From positions 1 to 10,968 of the forward strand of contig CAJUGJ010000029.1 in the NCBI GenBank assembly GCA_910586015.1: a DNA stretch of 10,968 nt. Direction: 5' to 3'. Position 1 is the first letter of the stretch; each line of letters starts with the position of its first letter. The position numbers and the translations under genes are program-made. Source of the stretch: an uncultured Lachnospiraceae bacterium. Its GTDB lineage: Bacteria > Bacillota > Clostridia > Lachnospirales > Lachnospiraceae. Below are positions 1 through 7,563 of this stretch, in pieces. Below the pieces are notes generated by a model that had not been told where the DNA came from, made no database searches, and was given only the letters and a program-made list of their open reading frames with translations.

Positions 1-21
1 CTGTTCAGTTATCAAAGTACA
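1..21 (-). promoter_or_regulatory. boxA-like element of a probable rRNA operon leader
   Basis: Read on the minus strand the edge of the window gives TGTACTTTGATAACTGAA, which resembles the boxA antitermination and processing sequence of Firmicutes rRNA leaders (TG-TCTTTGAAAACT type). It lies about 30 nt downstream of a promoter with rRNA character (50-78). Between the two, 22-40 can form an imperfect hairpin (CTGACTG, A5 loop, CAGACAG). The rRNA gene itself would be to the left of base 1 and is not seen, so the assignment is an inference. Confidence 0.5.
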
Positions 22-49
22 GCCTGTCTGTTTTTCAGTCAGCCTATAT

Positions 50-78
50 AGTCTAACATAGTCTTTCTGATTTGTCAA
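50..78 (-). promoter_or_regulatory. Downstream tandem promoter, rRNA type
   Basis: The minus strand shows a perfect -35 TTGACA (73-78), a 17-nt spacer and a -10 TAGACT (50-55) followed by ATATAGGCTG. Upstream of the -35 (79-110) is an A/T-only-rich block typical of an UP element. It points leftward out of the window toward the boxA-like leader. A 20-nt stretch around the -10 recurs almost unchanged in the promoter at 146-174. Confidence 0.75.
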
Positions 79-145
79 CAACTTTTTTAATTTTTTTTAT
101 TTTCTTAAAAATCAAAATTGTTTCTATTTTTTAGACAGCTTATAT

Positions 146-174
146 AGTCTAACACAACGAATTCATTATGTCAA
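146..174 (-). promoter_or_regulatory. Upstream tandem promoter, rRNA type
   Basis: On the minus strand there is TTGACA (169-174), a 17-nt spacer and TAGACT (146-151), then ATATAAGCTG. It is 96 bases upstream of the similar promoter at 50-78. The -35 begins only 29 nt after the 3' end of tRNA-Ser, so tRNA transcription may also read through into the same downstream unit. Paired promoters of this kind are usual in front of Firmicutes rRNA operons. Confidence 0.75.
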
Positions 175-180
175 CTACTT

Positions 181-203
181 TTTTGTATTTTTTTAATACA
201 AAA
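181..203 (-). terminator. Short palindrome directly after tRNA-Ser
   Basis: A perfect 9-bp inverted repeat, TTTTGTATT and AATACAAAA, flanks a 5-nt loop and abuts the tRNA 3' end. The stem is almost all A-T and, on the minus strand, no T-run follows it, so it would be a weak terminator at best. It could instead guide 3' processing of the tRNA or act as the AT-rich upstream element of the promoter at 146-174. Confidence 0.35.
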
Positions 204-291
204 CGGAGAAGGAGGGATTTGAACCCTCGCGCTGGTTACCCAACCTACACCCTTAGCAGGGGCGCCTCTTCAGCCTCTTGAGTACTTCTCC
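204..291 (-). tRNA. tRNA-Ser(GCU)
   Basis: The minus strand folds as a class II tRNA of 88 nt. The acceptor stem is GGAGAAG (complement of 285-291) pairing with CTTCTCC, with a G discriminator at 204. The anticodon arm is CCCCTGCTAAGGG with anticodon GCT, there is a long variable arm, and the T arm contains GGTTCAAATCC. The anticodon reads AGC and AGU serine codons, and the long variable arm and G discriminator are serine identity features. CCA is not encoded (the next three bases are TTT), so it must be added after transcription. It has its own promoter at 349-377 and is followed at once by a probable rRNA operon promoter region. Confidence 0.96.
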
Positions 292-348
292 ATCTGAATT
301 CTTTCAAATAATTCAATTTTATACAATTTCTTTGCCAATGTATTGGTT

Positions 349-377
349 AGTATAACAAAGATTTTTTTTATTGTCAA
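349..377 (-). promoter_or_regulatory. Promoter of tRNA-Ser
   Basis: The minus strand carries TTGACA (372-377), 17 nt, and TATACT (349-354), close to the sigma-A consensus. The predicted start is near 342, giving a leader of about 50 nt before the tRNA. Directly upstream, 382-403 is an A/T tract identical over 22 bases to 82-103, which sits in the same place behind the promoter at 50-78. This makes it a likely UP element. Confidence 0.8.
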
Positions 378-411
378 CCCCCTTTTTTAATTTTTTTTAT
401 TTTATCCCTCC

Positions 412-457
412 TGTTTTCTTCATAGAGATAACAAAATACCTATGTATGAAGAAAACA
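412..457 (-). terminator. 13-bp perfect hairpin downstream of the fumarase genes
   Basis: Bases 412-424 (TGTTTTCTTCATA) and 445-457 are perfect reverse complements with a 20-nt loop. The hairpin begins 28 nt after the beta-subunit stop codon. On the minus strand it is followed by GGAGGGATAAAATAAAA, not a T-run, so it lacks the tail of a standard intrinsic terminator. It may protect the 3' end of the operon mRNA or slow polymerase. It is the only candidate I see for the end of the dnaA-to-fumarase transcription unit. Confidence 0.45.
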
Positions 458-484
458 AATATTGGAGTGGATAGAATTTATTAT

Positions 485-1033
485 TTAATACGAATATTCA
501 TTTGGAGCAATTTCATATAAATTATTTCCTTTTGAGTCAATTACGACAATAACCGGAAGATTTTCTACTGTCAATTTTCTGATTGCCTCTGTTCCAAGAT
601 CCTCATAGGCAATTACTTCACAAGAGAGGATACATTTAGAAAGCAATGCCCCTGCTCCACCTACTGCTGCAAAATAGACAGCACAATTTTTTTTCATAGA
701 TTCTATAACTTCTTCTTTTCGTTTTCCCTTTCCAATCATACCTTTTAGACCTAAATCTAATAAAGTGGGAGTATATTTATCCATCCGGCTACTTGTAGTA
801 GGTCCAGCCGATCCAATAATTTGACCTGTTTTTGCAGGTGTTGGACCTAAATAATAAATTATATTATCTTTTATATCAAACGGAATAGGTTCTTTCTTCT
901 GTAATGCTTCATACATTCTTTTATGTGCCGCATCTCTTGCTGTATAAATTGTTCCGGTCAAATATACATAATCACCTGCTTTTAGCTGTCTTACTACTTC
1001 TTCCTCTAATGGTGTCTTAATATATTTATCCAT
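485..1033 (-). CDS. fumB: Fumarate hydratase, class I, beta subunit (Fe-S hydro-lyase C-terminal type)
   Basis: This is the beta subunit of a two-subunit, oxygen-sensitive class I fumarase, which interconverts fumarate and malate in the cytoplasm together with the alpha subunit encoded just upstream. The 182-residue product matches the usual size of the separate beta chain. Visible family segments are GTIYTARDAAHKRM (27-40), YYLGPTPAKTGQIIGSAGPTTSSR (60-83), AVGGAGALLSKCI (123-135) and PVIVVIDSKGNNLY (160-173). I chose the ATG at 1033 because GAGGATAAAC precedes it. In-frame ATGs at 1045 and 1087 have no ribosome binding site, and the family normally begins close to here. The gap to the alpha gene is 63 nt. 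L(+)-tartrate dehydratase beta is a close relative and cannot be excluded by sequence alone. The symbol denotes the subunit, not the E. coli isozyme FumB. Confidence 0.9.
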   Translation of the reverse strand: MDKYIKTPLEEEVVRQLKAGDYVYLTGTIYTARDAAHKRMYEALQKKEPIPFDIKDNIIYYLGPTPAKTGQIIGSAGPTTSSRMDKYTPTLLDLGLKGMIGKGKRKEEVIESMKKNCAVYFAAVGGAGALLSKCILSCEVIAYEDLGTEAIRKLTVENLPVIVVIDSKGNNLYEIAPNEYSY

Positions 1034-1096
1034 GTTTATCCTCATTTCTGTGTAATCTTTTATATAATCAAATATTACACATAGCAAATTTATTAT

Positions 1097-1939
1097 TTAC
1101 AAAATACGTACTATATGGCGGTTTACATGACAACATAAATTTACTGCTACAGGAAGTCCTGCAATATGTGTAGGATAAATTTCAATATTTACACCAAGAG
1201 CAGTGATTCTTCCTCCAAGTCCTCCAGGTCCAATTCCCATTCGGTTGATTTCTTCTAGTAATTCTTTTTCTAATTTTTGAATATGAGGGATAGGAGATGA
1301 TTCTTTTAAACTTCTTGTAAGTGCCTTTTTAGCAAGTAATGCACATTTTTCAAATGTTCCACCGATTCCAACTCCTACTACTATTGGCGGGCAGGCGTTT
1401 GGTCCAGCAATTCGTACTGTGTCTAAAACCATCTGTTTTATCCCTTCTTCTCCATCTGATGGTTTTAACATAGCAATACGACTCATATTTTCACTTCCAA
1501 ATCCTTTTGGAGCTACTGTAATTTTTAATTGTTCTCCCGGTACAATCGTAAAGTGTAAAATGCCCGGTGTATTATCCGTTGTATTGACACGGATCAGCGG
1601 ATCGGAAACAACGGAGCTACGAAGATAACCTTCTTTGTATCCTCTTCGTATTCCCTCATTCACTGCATCTTCTAACGAAATTCCTTCAATATGCAAATCC
1701 TGTCCAATTTCTAAAAATACAACTGCCATTCCTGTATCCTGACAGATAGGAATTTTCTCTATTTGTGCAATCTCTAAATTTTTTTCCAACTGACCTAATA
1801 TCTGTGTTCCCAAAGGGGATTCTTCTATCTGTCTTGCATTTAAAATTTTTTCTTTGACATCATCTGAAAGTACTAAATTTGCTTCAATACACATCTCTCG
1901 AATCGTATTTGTAATCTCATCTGTATGTAAAGTTCTCAT
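1097..1939 (-). CDS. fumA: Fumarate hydratase, class I, alpha subunit
   Basis: This is the catalytic iron-sulfur subunit of a two-subunit class I fumarase, 280 residues, the normal length for a separate alpha chain. Three cysteines expected to bind the [4Fe-4S] cluster are visible: C66 in ICQDTG, C183 in GPNACPP, and C270 in CCHVNRH. Other family segments are APKGFGSENMSR (143-154) and GPGGLGGRITALGVNIE (237-253). The ATG at 1939 follows GGTGAGAT, with AGGAAAG a little further up. It starts 34 nt after gyrA stops, with no promoter visible in between, so it is probably transcribed with the gyrase genes. In anaerobes this enzyme serves the reductive or oxidative C4-dicarboxylate branch of central metabolism. 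A tartrate dehydratase alpha role is the main alternative. The symbol refers to the subunit, not the E. coli FumA isozyme. Confidence 0.92.
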   Translation of the reverse strand: MRTLHTDEITNTIREMCIEANLVLSDDVKEKILNARQIEESPLGTQILGQLEKNLEIAQIEKIPICQDTGMAVVFLEIGQDLHIEGISLEDAVNEGIRRGYKEGYLRSSVVSDPLIRVNTTDNTPGILHFTIVPGEQLKITVAPKGFGSENMSRIAMLKPSDGEEGIKQMVLDTVRIAGPNACPPIVVGVGIGGTFEKCALLAKKALTRSLKESSPIPHIQKLEKELLEEINRMGIGPGGLGGRITALGVNIEIYPTHIAGLPVAVNLCCHVNRHIVRIL

Positions 1940-1973
1940 ATCTCACCACTTTCCTGTTATCTTATCTGCAAAA

Positions 1974-4505
1974 TTATTCTTTTGTATCTAAAACAGGGGT
2001 ACTTTCTTCGTCAATTAGTTGTGCTTCCAACTGCTCAATTATAGCATCTTCCCCAGATGTGCTTTCCCCACGTACTTTTGTAAAACTTGCTACTCGAACT
2101 CCCTTTTCCACATCGATATCAATTAATTTGACACCTGACGTAAATCTTCCAACCTTGCGGATACCTGCTACAGACATACGAATAATGATTCCCTCTGTGG
2201 TTATAATCATAATTTCCTTTTCCTCGTCTACTGCTTTTGCTCCGATCACATTTCCCGTTTTCTCGGTAATCTTATAGCACTTTATCCCTTTTCCGCCACG
2301 ATATTGACAGGTAAATTCATTGAGATCTGTCAGCTTTCCAATTCCATTTTCAGATACAATTAATAAATATTGTCCCTGTGTATTAATCTGCATTGCTACA
2401 ACTTCATCATCATCTGACAATCTCATTCCAATTACACCCATTGAAGTACGTCCTGTTGATCTTATATTTTCTTCCTTAAATCGAATACACATACCCTTTT
2501 TTGTTACCATAAGGATATCCTTTTGTCCATTTGTAGTTTTTACTTCAATTAATTCATCATCCTCTTTGAGATTGATCGCCTGAAGTCCTGTTTTTCGTAT
2601 ATTTTCATACTCTTGAATTTTTGTTTTCTTGACAATCCCTGACTTTGTTGACATAAATAAATAACGACTGTCTTTATATTCTTTAATTGTTATCATTGCA
2701 GTAATTCGCTCTTCCGGCTGAAGCTGTAGTAAGTTTACAATGGCTGTTCCTCTTGCGGTTCTGGAAGATTCCGGGATTTCGTAAGCTTTTAATCGATATA
2801 CTCTTCCTTTATTTGTAAAGAATAAAATATAATGGTGAGTTGTAGTCATAAAAAGCTCTTCAATAAAATCTTCTTCTAAGGTCTGCATTCCTTTAATTCC
2901 CTTACCACCACGATGCTGACTCTTAAAATTATCAACTGTCATTCGTTTAATATAACCCAATCTTGTCATTGCAATTACTGTATTTTCATCTGGAATTAGA
3001 TCTTCTGTACTGATATCGTATACATCCATTCCAATCTGTGTTCTTCTTTCATCTGCATACTTATCGCAAATAATTAAAATTTCCTCTCGAACTACCTGTA
3101 ACAATTTCTTTTCATCTGCTAAAATTGCTTTATATTCTGCTATCCTTTTCTCTAACTCTGCAAATTCTGTTTCAATTTTTCCGCGTTCCAGACCAGTAAG
3201 TGCTCGAAGTCGCATATCAATAATTGCCTGTGCCTGTGGATCATCAAAAGCAAATCGTTCTATAAGACGTGTCTTTGCTGTTGCTCCATTTTCACTAGAA
3301 CGGATAATATGAATCGCTTCGTCAATATGATCAAGTGCGATTAAAAGTCCTTTCAAAATATGTGCACGTTCTTGTGCCTTATTTAAGTCATATTGTATTC
3401 TTCTAGTTATTACTTCTTCTTGATGTTGTAAGTAACATTTTAGCATTTCAGGCAGAGTAAGAACTTTTGGCTCATTATTGACTAAAGCTAACATAATCAC
3501 TCCAAAAGTATCCTGCATCTGTGTATGTTTATAGAGTTGGTTTAAAACTATATTAGGATTAGCATCTCTTCGAAGTTCAATATTAATCCTCATACCCTGT
3601 CTGTCTGATTCATCTCTTAAATCTGTAATTCCATCAATCTTTTTATCACGTACTAATTCAGCAATTTTTTCAATCAATCTTGCTTTATTGACTAAATAAG
3701 GCAGCTCAGTTACAAGAATTCTGTTTTTACCATTTTGCATTGGTTCAATACTTGTAATTGCCCGTACCGAAATTTTACCCCTTCCAGTACGATATGCTTC
3801 TTCAATCCCACGCCTTCCAAGAATCATTGCACCAGTTGGAAAATCGGGTCCTTTGATAATCTCAAGCAGATCTTCTATCTTCGTTTCCTCTCCTGCTATT
3901 TTATCATCGATAAGTTTTACAACAGCCCCAATTACTTCTTTGAGATTATGAGGAGGAATATTCGTTGCCATACCAACTGCAATTCCAGTAGTGCCATTTA
4001 TTAAAAGATTTGGAAATCTTGCAGGTAGCACTACAGGTTCTCTTTCTGTTTCATCAAAATTTGGAGCAAAGTCAACGGTATTTTTGTTGATATCTGCAAG
4101 CATCTCCATCGAAATTTTACTCAGTCTAGCCTCAGTATAACGCATTGCTGCTGCTCCATCTCCATCGACAGAACCAAAATTACCATGTCCATCCACCAGC
4201 GGATATCTTGTAGACCATTCCTGTGCTAAATTTACCAGAGCACCATAGATTGAACTGTCTCCATGAGGATGATATTTTCCCATCGTATCCCCAACAATAC
4301 GTGCACATTTCCGATGAGGTTTATCTGGTCCATTATTTAATTCTATCATTGCATGTAAAATTCTTCTTTGAACTGGCTTTAATCCATCTCTTACATCTGG
4401 AAGTGCTCTTGAAGCAATAACCGACATCGCATACTGAATATAAGAATCCTCCATCGTTTGTTTTAGATCGATATCATTTATTTTATCAAAGATCGTCTCG
4501 TCCAT
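1974..4505 (-). CDS. gyrA: DNA gyrase subunit A
   Basis: GyrA breaks and rejoins DNA in the A2B2 gyrase that introduces negative supercoils using ATP. The 843-residue product has the winged-helix and tower domains (about 1-490), with the catalytic tyrosine Y123 in AAMRYTEARL. A six-bladed C-terminal DNA-wrapping domain (about 500-810) carries the GyrA box QHRGGKG at 530-536, and a second QYRGGKGIK at 734-742. The GyrA box argues for gyrase rather than topoisomerase IV ParC. An acidic tail ends the protein. The quinolone-determining segment reads GKYHPHGDSSIYG. Ser84 (E. coli S83) is kept, but the E. coli D87 position is Gly88. The ATG at 4505 is preceded by GAGGGTAAAC, while the in-frame ATG 12 nt upstream overlaps that site and has none of its own. 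It lies 23 nt after gyrB. Confidence 0.98.
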   Translation of the reverse strand: MDETIFDKINDIDLKQTMEDSYIQYAMSVIASRALPDVRDGLKPVQRRILHAMIELNNGPDKPHRKCARIVGDTMGKYHPHGDSSIYGALVNLAQEWSTRYPLVDGHGNFGSVDGDGAAAMRYTEARLSKISMEMLADINKNTVDFAPNFDETEREPVVLPARFPNLLINGTTGIAVGMATNIPPHNLKEVIGAVVKLIDDKIAGEETKIEDLLEIIKGPDFPTGAMILGRRGIEEAYRTGRGKISVRAITSIEPMQNGKNRILVTELPYLVNKARLIEKIAELVRDKKIDGITDLRDESDRQGMRINIELRRDANPNIVLNQLYKHTQMQDTFGVIMLALVNNEPKVLTLPEMLKCYLQHQEEVITRRIQYDLNKAQERAHILKGLLIALDHIDEAIHIIRSSENGATAKTRLIERFAFDDPQAQAIIDMRLRALTGLERGKIETEFAELEKRIAEYKAILADEKKLLQVVREEILIICDKYADERRTQIGMDVYDISTEDLIPDENTVIAMTRLGYIKRMTVDNFKSQHRGGKGIKGMQTLEEDFIEELFMTTTHHYILFFTNKGRVYRLKAYEIPESSRTARGTAIVNLLQLQPEERITAMITIKEYKDSRYLFMSTKSGIVKKTKIQEYENIRKTGLQAINLKEDDELIEVKTTNGQKDILMVTKKGMCIRFKEENIRSTGRTSMGVIGMRLSDDDEVVAMQINTQGQYLLIVSENGIGKLTDLNEFTCQYRGGKGIKCYKITEKTGNVIGAKAVDEEKEIMIITTEGIIIRMSVAGIRKVGRFTSGVKLIDIDVEKGVRVASFTKVRGESTSGEDAIIEQLEAQLIDEESTPVLDTKE

Positions 4506-4528
4506 GTTTACCCTCATTTCTTGTCTTT

Positions 4529-6439
4529 TTAAATATCTAAGTTCTTTGCAAATTTTGCATTAGCTTCTATAAACTCTTTTCTTGGTTCTACATTATCTCC
4601 CATAAGTGTATTAAATGTAATATCAATCTCTGAAGAATTTTCTTCATCCACTGTCACTCGCAGTAAAACTCTTCGTTCTGGATCCATTGTAGTTTCCCAA
4701 AGTTGTTCTGGATCCATTTCTCCAAGTCCTTTATAACGTTGAATTTTATTGTTATTATCTCTACCAATTTCCTGTAAAATGCTATCTAATTCTTTATCTG
4801 TATAAGCATACCACACCTGTTTATTCTTCTCAATTTTATAAAGTGGAGGCTGTGCTAGATATACATATCCTTTTTTAATCAAATCTGGCATAAAACGATA
4901 CAAAAAGGTCAACATTAATGTACTGATATGTGCCCCATCTACATCAGCATCTGTCATAATAATAATTTTATGATATCTCAATTTGTCAATATTAAAATCC
5001 TCTGATATTCCAGTTCCAAAGGCAGTAATCATTGCTTTAATTTCATTGTTGACCAAAATCTTGTCTAATCTGGATTTTTCAACATTTAAAATTTTTCCAC
5101 GTAGTGGAAGAATTGCCTGTGTTGCCCTAGAACGTGCTGTTTTTGCTGAACCTCCTGCAGAATCACCCTCTACAATAAAAATTTCACAGTTTTTTGGATC
5201 TTTATCCGAACAGTCTGCTAGCTTTCCCGGTAAACTCATACTCTCTAATGCCGTTTTTCTTCTGGTTAAATCTCTTGCCTTTCTTGCAGCATCTCTTGCC
5301 CTTTGTGCTAAGATTGCTTTATCACAGATAGTTTTAGCAACAGACGGATTTTGTTCCAGAAAATACGTAAGCTGTTCACTGACAATACTCTCTACAGCTC
5401 CTCTTGCCTCACTATTTCCAAGCTTTTGTTTCGTCTGACCTTCAAACTGAGGTTCCGGAAGTTTTATACTGATAATTGCAGACAGCCCTTCTCTAATATC
5501 CTCTCCAGATAGTGGAGCATCTGTATCTTTAATAAATTTCATCTGCTTTGCATAGGTATTAAATGTCTTTGTAATAGCATTTTTAAAACCAGTATAGTGT
5601 GTACCGCCTTCTGGTGTGGTAATATTATTTACAAAACTATAGCATCCTTCTATATACGTGTCATTGTGCTGCATTGCTACTTCCACATAAACAGAATCTT
5701 TTTGACCTTCACAGTAAATAATTTCAGGATAAAGGGTTATTTTATTCTCATTGAGATATTCTACATACTCTCTAATACCACCTTCATAGTGAAAATGTTG
5801 TTCCTTTTCCTGTCCCTCTCGTTTATCAAATAAATTAATTTTTATCCCTTTTGTTAAAAAAGCCATTTCTCTCATACGACTTTTTATCGTAGGAAAATCA
5901 AAAATTGTTTCCTCAAAAATTGTAGCATCTGGTAAAAAAGAAACGATTGTTCCAGTTTCTTGCGTTTCTCCAATTACTTTTAGTGGAGCAACTGGTTTAC
6001 CATATTCATAACGCTGATAATATTTTTTCCCATCTAAATGTACAAATACTTCCAACCACTTAGATAAGGCGTTTACAACAGAAGCGCCAACTCCATGTAA
6101 CCCACCAGATACTTTATATCCTTCTCCACCAAACTTTCCACCTGCATGAAGAATAGTAAATACTACTTCTACCGAAGATACTCCTTTTTTCTTGTTGATA
6201 CCCACAGGAATTCCACGCCCGTTGTCGATTACTGTAATAGAATTATCTGGATTGATCGATATATCGATTTCTGTACAATATCCTGCCAAGGCTTCATCGA
6301 CTGCATTATCTACAATTTCATACACCAGATGATGAAGTCCTTTGCTGGATGTACTGCCGATATACATTCCTGGACGCTTTCTTACTGCTTCTAGCCCTTC
6401 CAGAATCTGTATTTGATCTGCACCATAATCTTTACTCAT
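4529..6439 (-). CDS. gyrB: DNA gyrase subunit B
   Basis: GyrB is the ATPase subunit of DNA gyrase and partners GyrA, whose gene starts 23 nt downstream. The 636-residue product begins with a GHKL ATPase fold: EIVDNAVDE (41-49, with E41 and N45), DNGRGIP (72-78) and GGLHGVG (112-118). After the transducer domain comes the TOPRIM metal-binding region, with EGDSAGG (424-430) and DADVDGAHI (497-505). The C-terminal QRYKGLGEM (567-575) and the final NTLMGDNVEPR block are typical. The length fits the short Gram-positive form without the extra insert found in enterobacterial GyrB. I chose the ATG at 6439 because AGGAGG lies 6 nt upstream. An in-frame ATG at 6463 overlaps the recF stop as ATGA but has no ribosome binding site. 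The gap from recF is 20 nt, leaving no room for the remB gene found here in B. subtilis. Confidence 0.98.
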   Translation of the reverse strand: MSKDYGADQIQILEGLEAVRKRPGMYIGSTSSKGLHHLVYEIVDNAVDEALAGYCTEIDISINPDNSITVIDNGRGIPVGINKKKGVSSVEVVFTILHAGGKFGGEGYKVSGGLHGVGASVVNALSKWLEVFVHLDGKKYYQRYEYGKPVAPLKVIGETQETGTIVSFLPDATIFEETIFDFPTIKSRMREMAFLTKGIKINLFDKREGQEKEQHFHYEGGIREYVEYLNENKITLYPEIIYCEGQKDSVYVEVAMQHNDTYIEGCYSFVNNITTPEGGTHYTGFKNAITKTFNTYAKQMKFIKDTDAPLSGEDIREGLSAIISIKLPEPQFEGQTKQKLGNSEARGAVESIVSEQLTYFLEQNPSVAKTICDKAILAQRARDAARKARDLTRRKTALESMSLPGKLADCSDKDPKNCEIFIVEGDSAGGSAKTARSRATQAILPLRGKILNVEKSRLDKILVNNEIKAMITAFGTGISEDFNIDKLRYHKIIIMTDADVDGAHISTLMLTFLYRFMPDLIKKGYVYLAQPPLYKIEKNKQVWYAYTDKELDSILQEIGRDNNNKIQRYKGLGEMDPEQLWETTMDPERRVLLRVTVDEENSSEIDITFNTLMGDNVEPRKEFIEANAKFAKNLDI

Positions 6440-6459
6440 ACTGTTCCTCCTGTTTCTTC

Positions 6460-7560
6460 TCATTTTTTTATCAAATAGTCTGCCTCTTTTACTTTTCCAT
6501 CAGCTACTTGATATATTTTATCTGAGACTACCCTGTTTCTTATGAATTCTTCTAATCCGGTACAGGTAATAATTGTCTGTATTCCATGAATTGCCTCTAA
6601 CAGTTGAGTTTGTCGATTTCTATCTAACTCAGAGAGAACATCGTCTAATAATAACACCGGATTTTCTTGAATTTTTTGTCGTACTAACGCTAACTCTGAA
6701 AGTTTTAACGAAAGAGCAGATGTTCTTTGTTGCCCTTGAGAACCGAATTTTCGTATATCAGCTCCATCAATAGTAAAACGAATATCATCTCGATGTGGTC
6801 CTACTGTTGTCATTTTCATTTTTAAATCTCTGTCTATTCCTGTGGAAAGTGCATTAGAAAAATTTTCTTCTTCTACATTTGGCTCATAAGAAATTACTAA
6901 ATGCTCTCTTTCACATGACAGGCGAGAATGTAAACAAGCAGTAATTTCATTCAACTCTTTTAAATATTGTCTTCTGCTTTGAATAATTTTTTGACCATAG
7001 GAGATTAATTGGGTATCCCATACTTGGAGGGTATCCAATAATTCCCTTTTATAACCAACTTGCTTTAAAAGAATATTTCTTTGGTTTACGATTTTATTAT
7101 AATTCATAAGATGATGCAAATAAACTTTATCCATCTGACATAATTCCATATCCATAAAACGTCGCCGTTCACAAGGTCCGCTTTTAATAATATTAAGATC
7201 CTCTGGAGAAAAGGAAACTATGTGAATAAATCCAAATAGCTCTGAGGACTTATGGATAGGAACTCCATCAATAGCAACCCCTTTGGGTTTATTTTTTTTC
7301 ATGTGCATATCCAGACGATGATCCATGTCTTTACGCTGTAAAAACATTCGAATATGTGCCTCTTCTTGTCCCATTTGTATCATTTCCCTATCCTTACTGC
7401 CTCGATGGGATTTTGTAGTGGCACAAGTATAAATAGCCTCTAATAAATTCGTTTTTCCCTGTGCATTATCTCCGTATAAAATATTAGTGTTCTTAGAAAA
7501 GTCCATCGAAAGGAACTCATAGTTTCTAAAATTGCGTAATTCAAGAGATTTTACAATCAT
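6460..7560 (-). CDS. recF: DNA replication and repair protein RecF
   Basis: RecF is an SMC-like ABC ATPase that acts with RecO and RecR to load RecA at single-strand gaps and stalled forks. The 366-residue length is normal. Walker A is GDNAQGKTN (30-38), TVGPHRDD (252-259) is the family-specific segment, the ABC signature region is FGSQGQQRT (272-280), and Walker B with D-loop is VLLLDDVLSELD (302-313). All catalytic motifs look intact. It starts 3 nt after the rlbA stop, and only a weak AGCAGG lies inside the end of rlbA, so translation is probably coupled. A single DnaA-box-like TTATTCACA lies inside the gene at 7221-7229, probably by chance. Confidence 0.98.
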   Translation of the reverse strand: MIVKSLELRNFRNYEFLSMDFSKNTNILYGDNAQGKTNLLEAIYTCATTKSHRGSKDREMIQMGQEEAHIRMFLQRKDMDHRLDMHMKKNKPKGVAIDGVPIHKSSELFGFIHIVSFSPEDLNIIKSGPCERRRFMDMELCQMDKVYLHHLMNYNKIVNQRNILLKQVGYKRELLDTLQVWDTQLISYGQKIIQSRRQYLKELNEITACLHSRLSCEREHLVISYEPNVEEENFSNALSTGIDRDLKMKMTTVGPHRDDIRFTIDGADIRKFGSQGQQRTSALSLKLSELALVRQKIQENPVLLLDDVLSELDRNRQTQLLEAIHGIQTIITCTGLEEFIRNRVVSDKIYQVADGKVKEADYLIKK

Positions 7561-7563
7561 AAT

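Noticed and set aside
4983..5438. A 151-codon plus-strand frame opposite gyrB
   Set aside because: It lies wholly within highly conserved gyrB coding sequence, has no recognisable domain, and is a shadow frame. Other plus-strand frames over gyrA, recF, the fumarase alpha gene and dnaA were rejected for the same reason.
6440..6463. An earlier gyrB start at 6463 overlapping the recF stop (ATGA)
   Set aside because: There is no ribosome binding site in front of it, while AGGAGG sits at ideal spacing before 6439.
7221..7229. A DnaA-box-like TTATTCACA in recF
   Set aside because: It is a single isolated site inside a coding region, expected by chance in AT-rich DNA.
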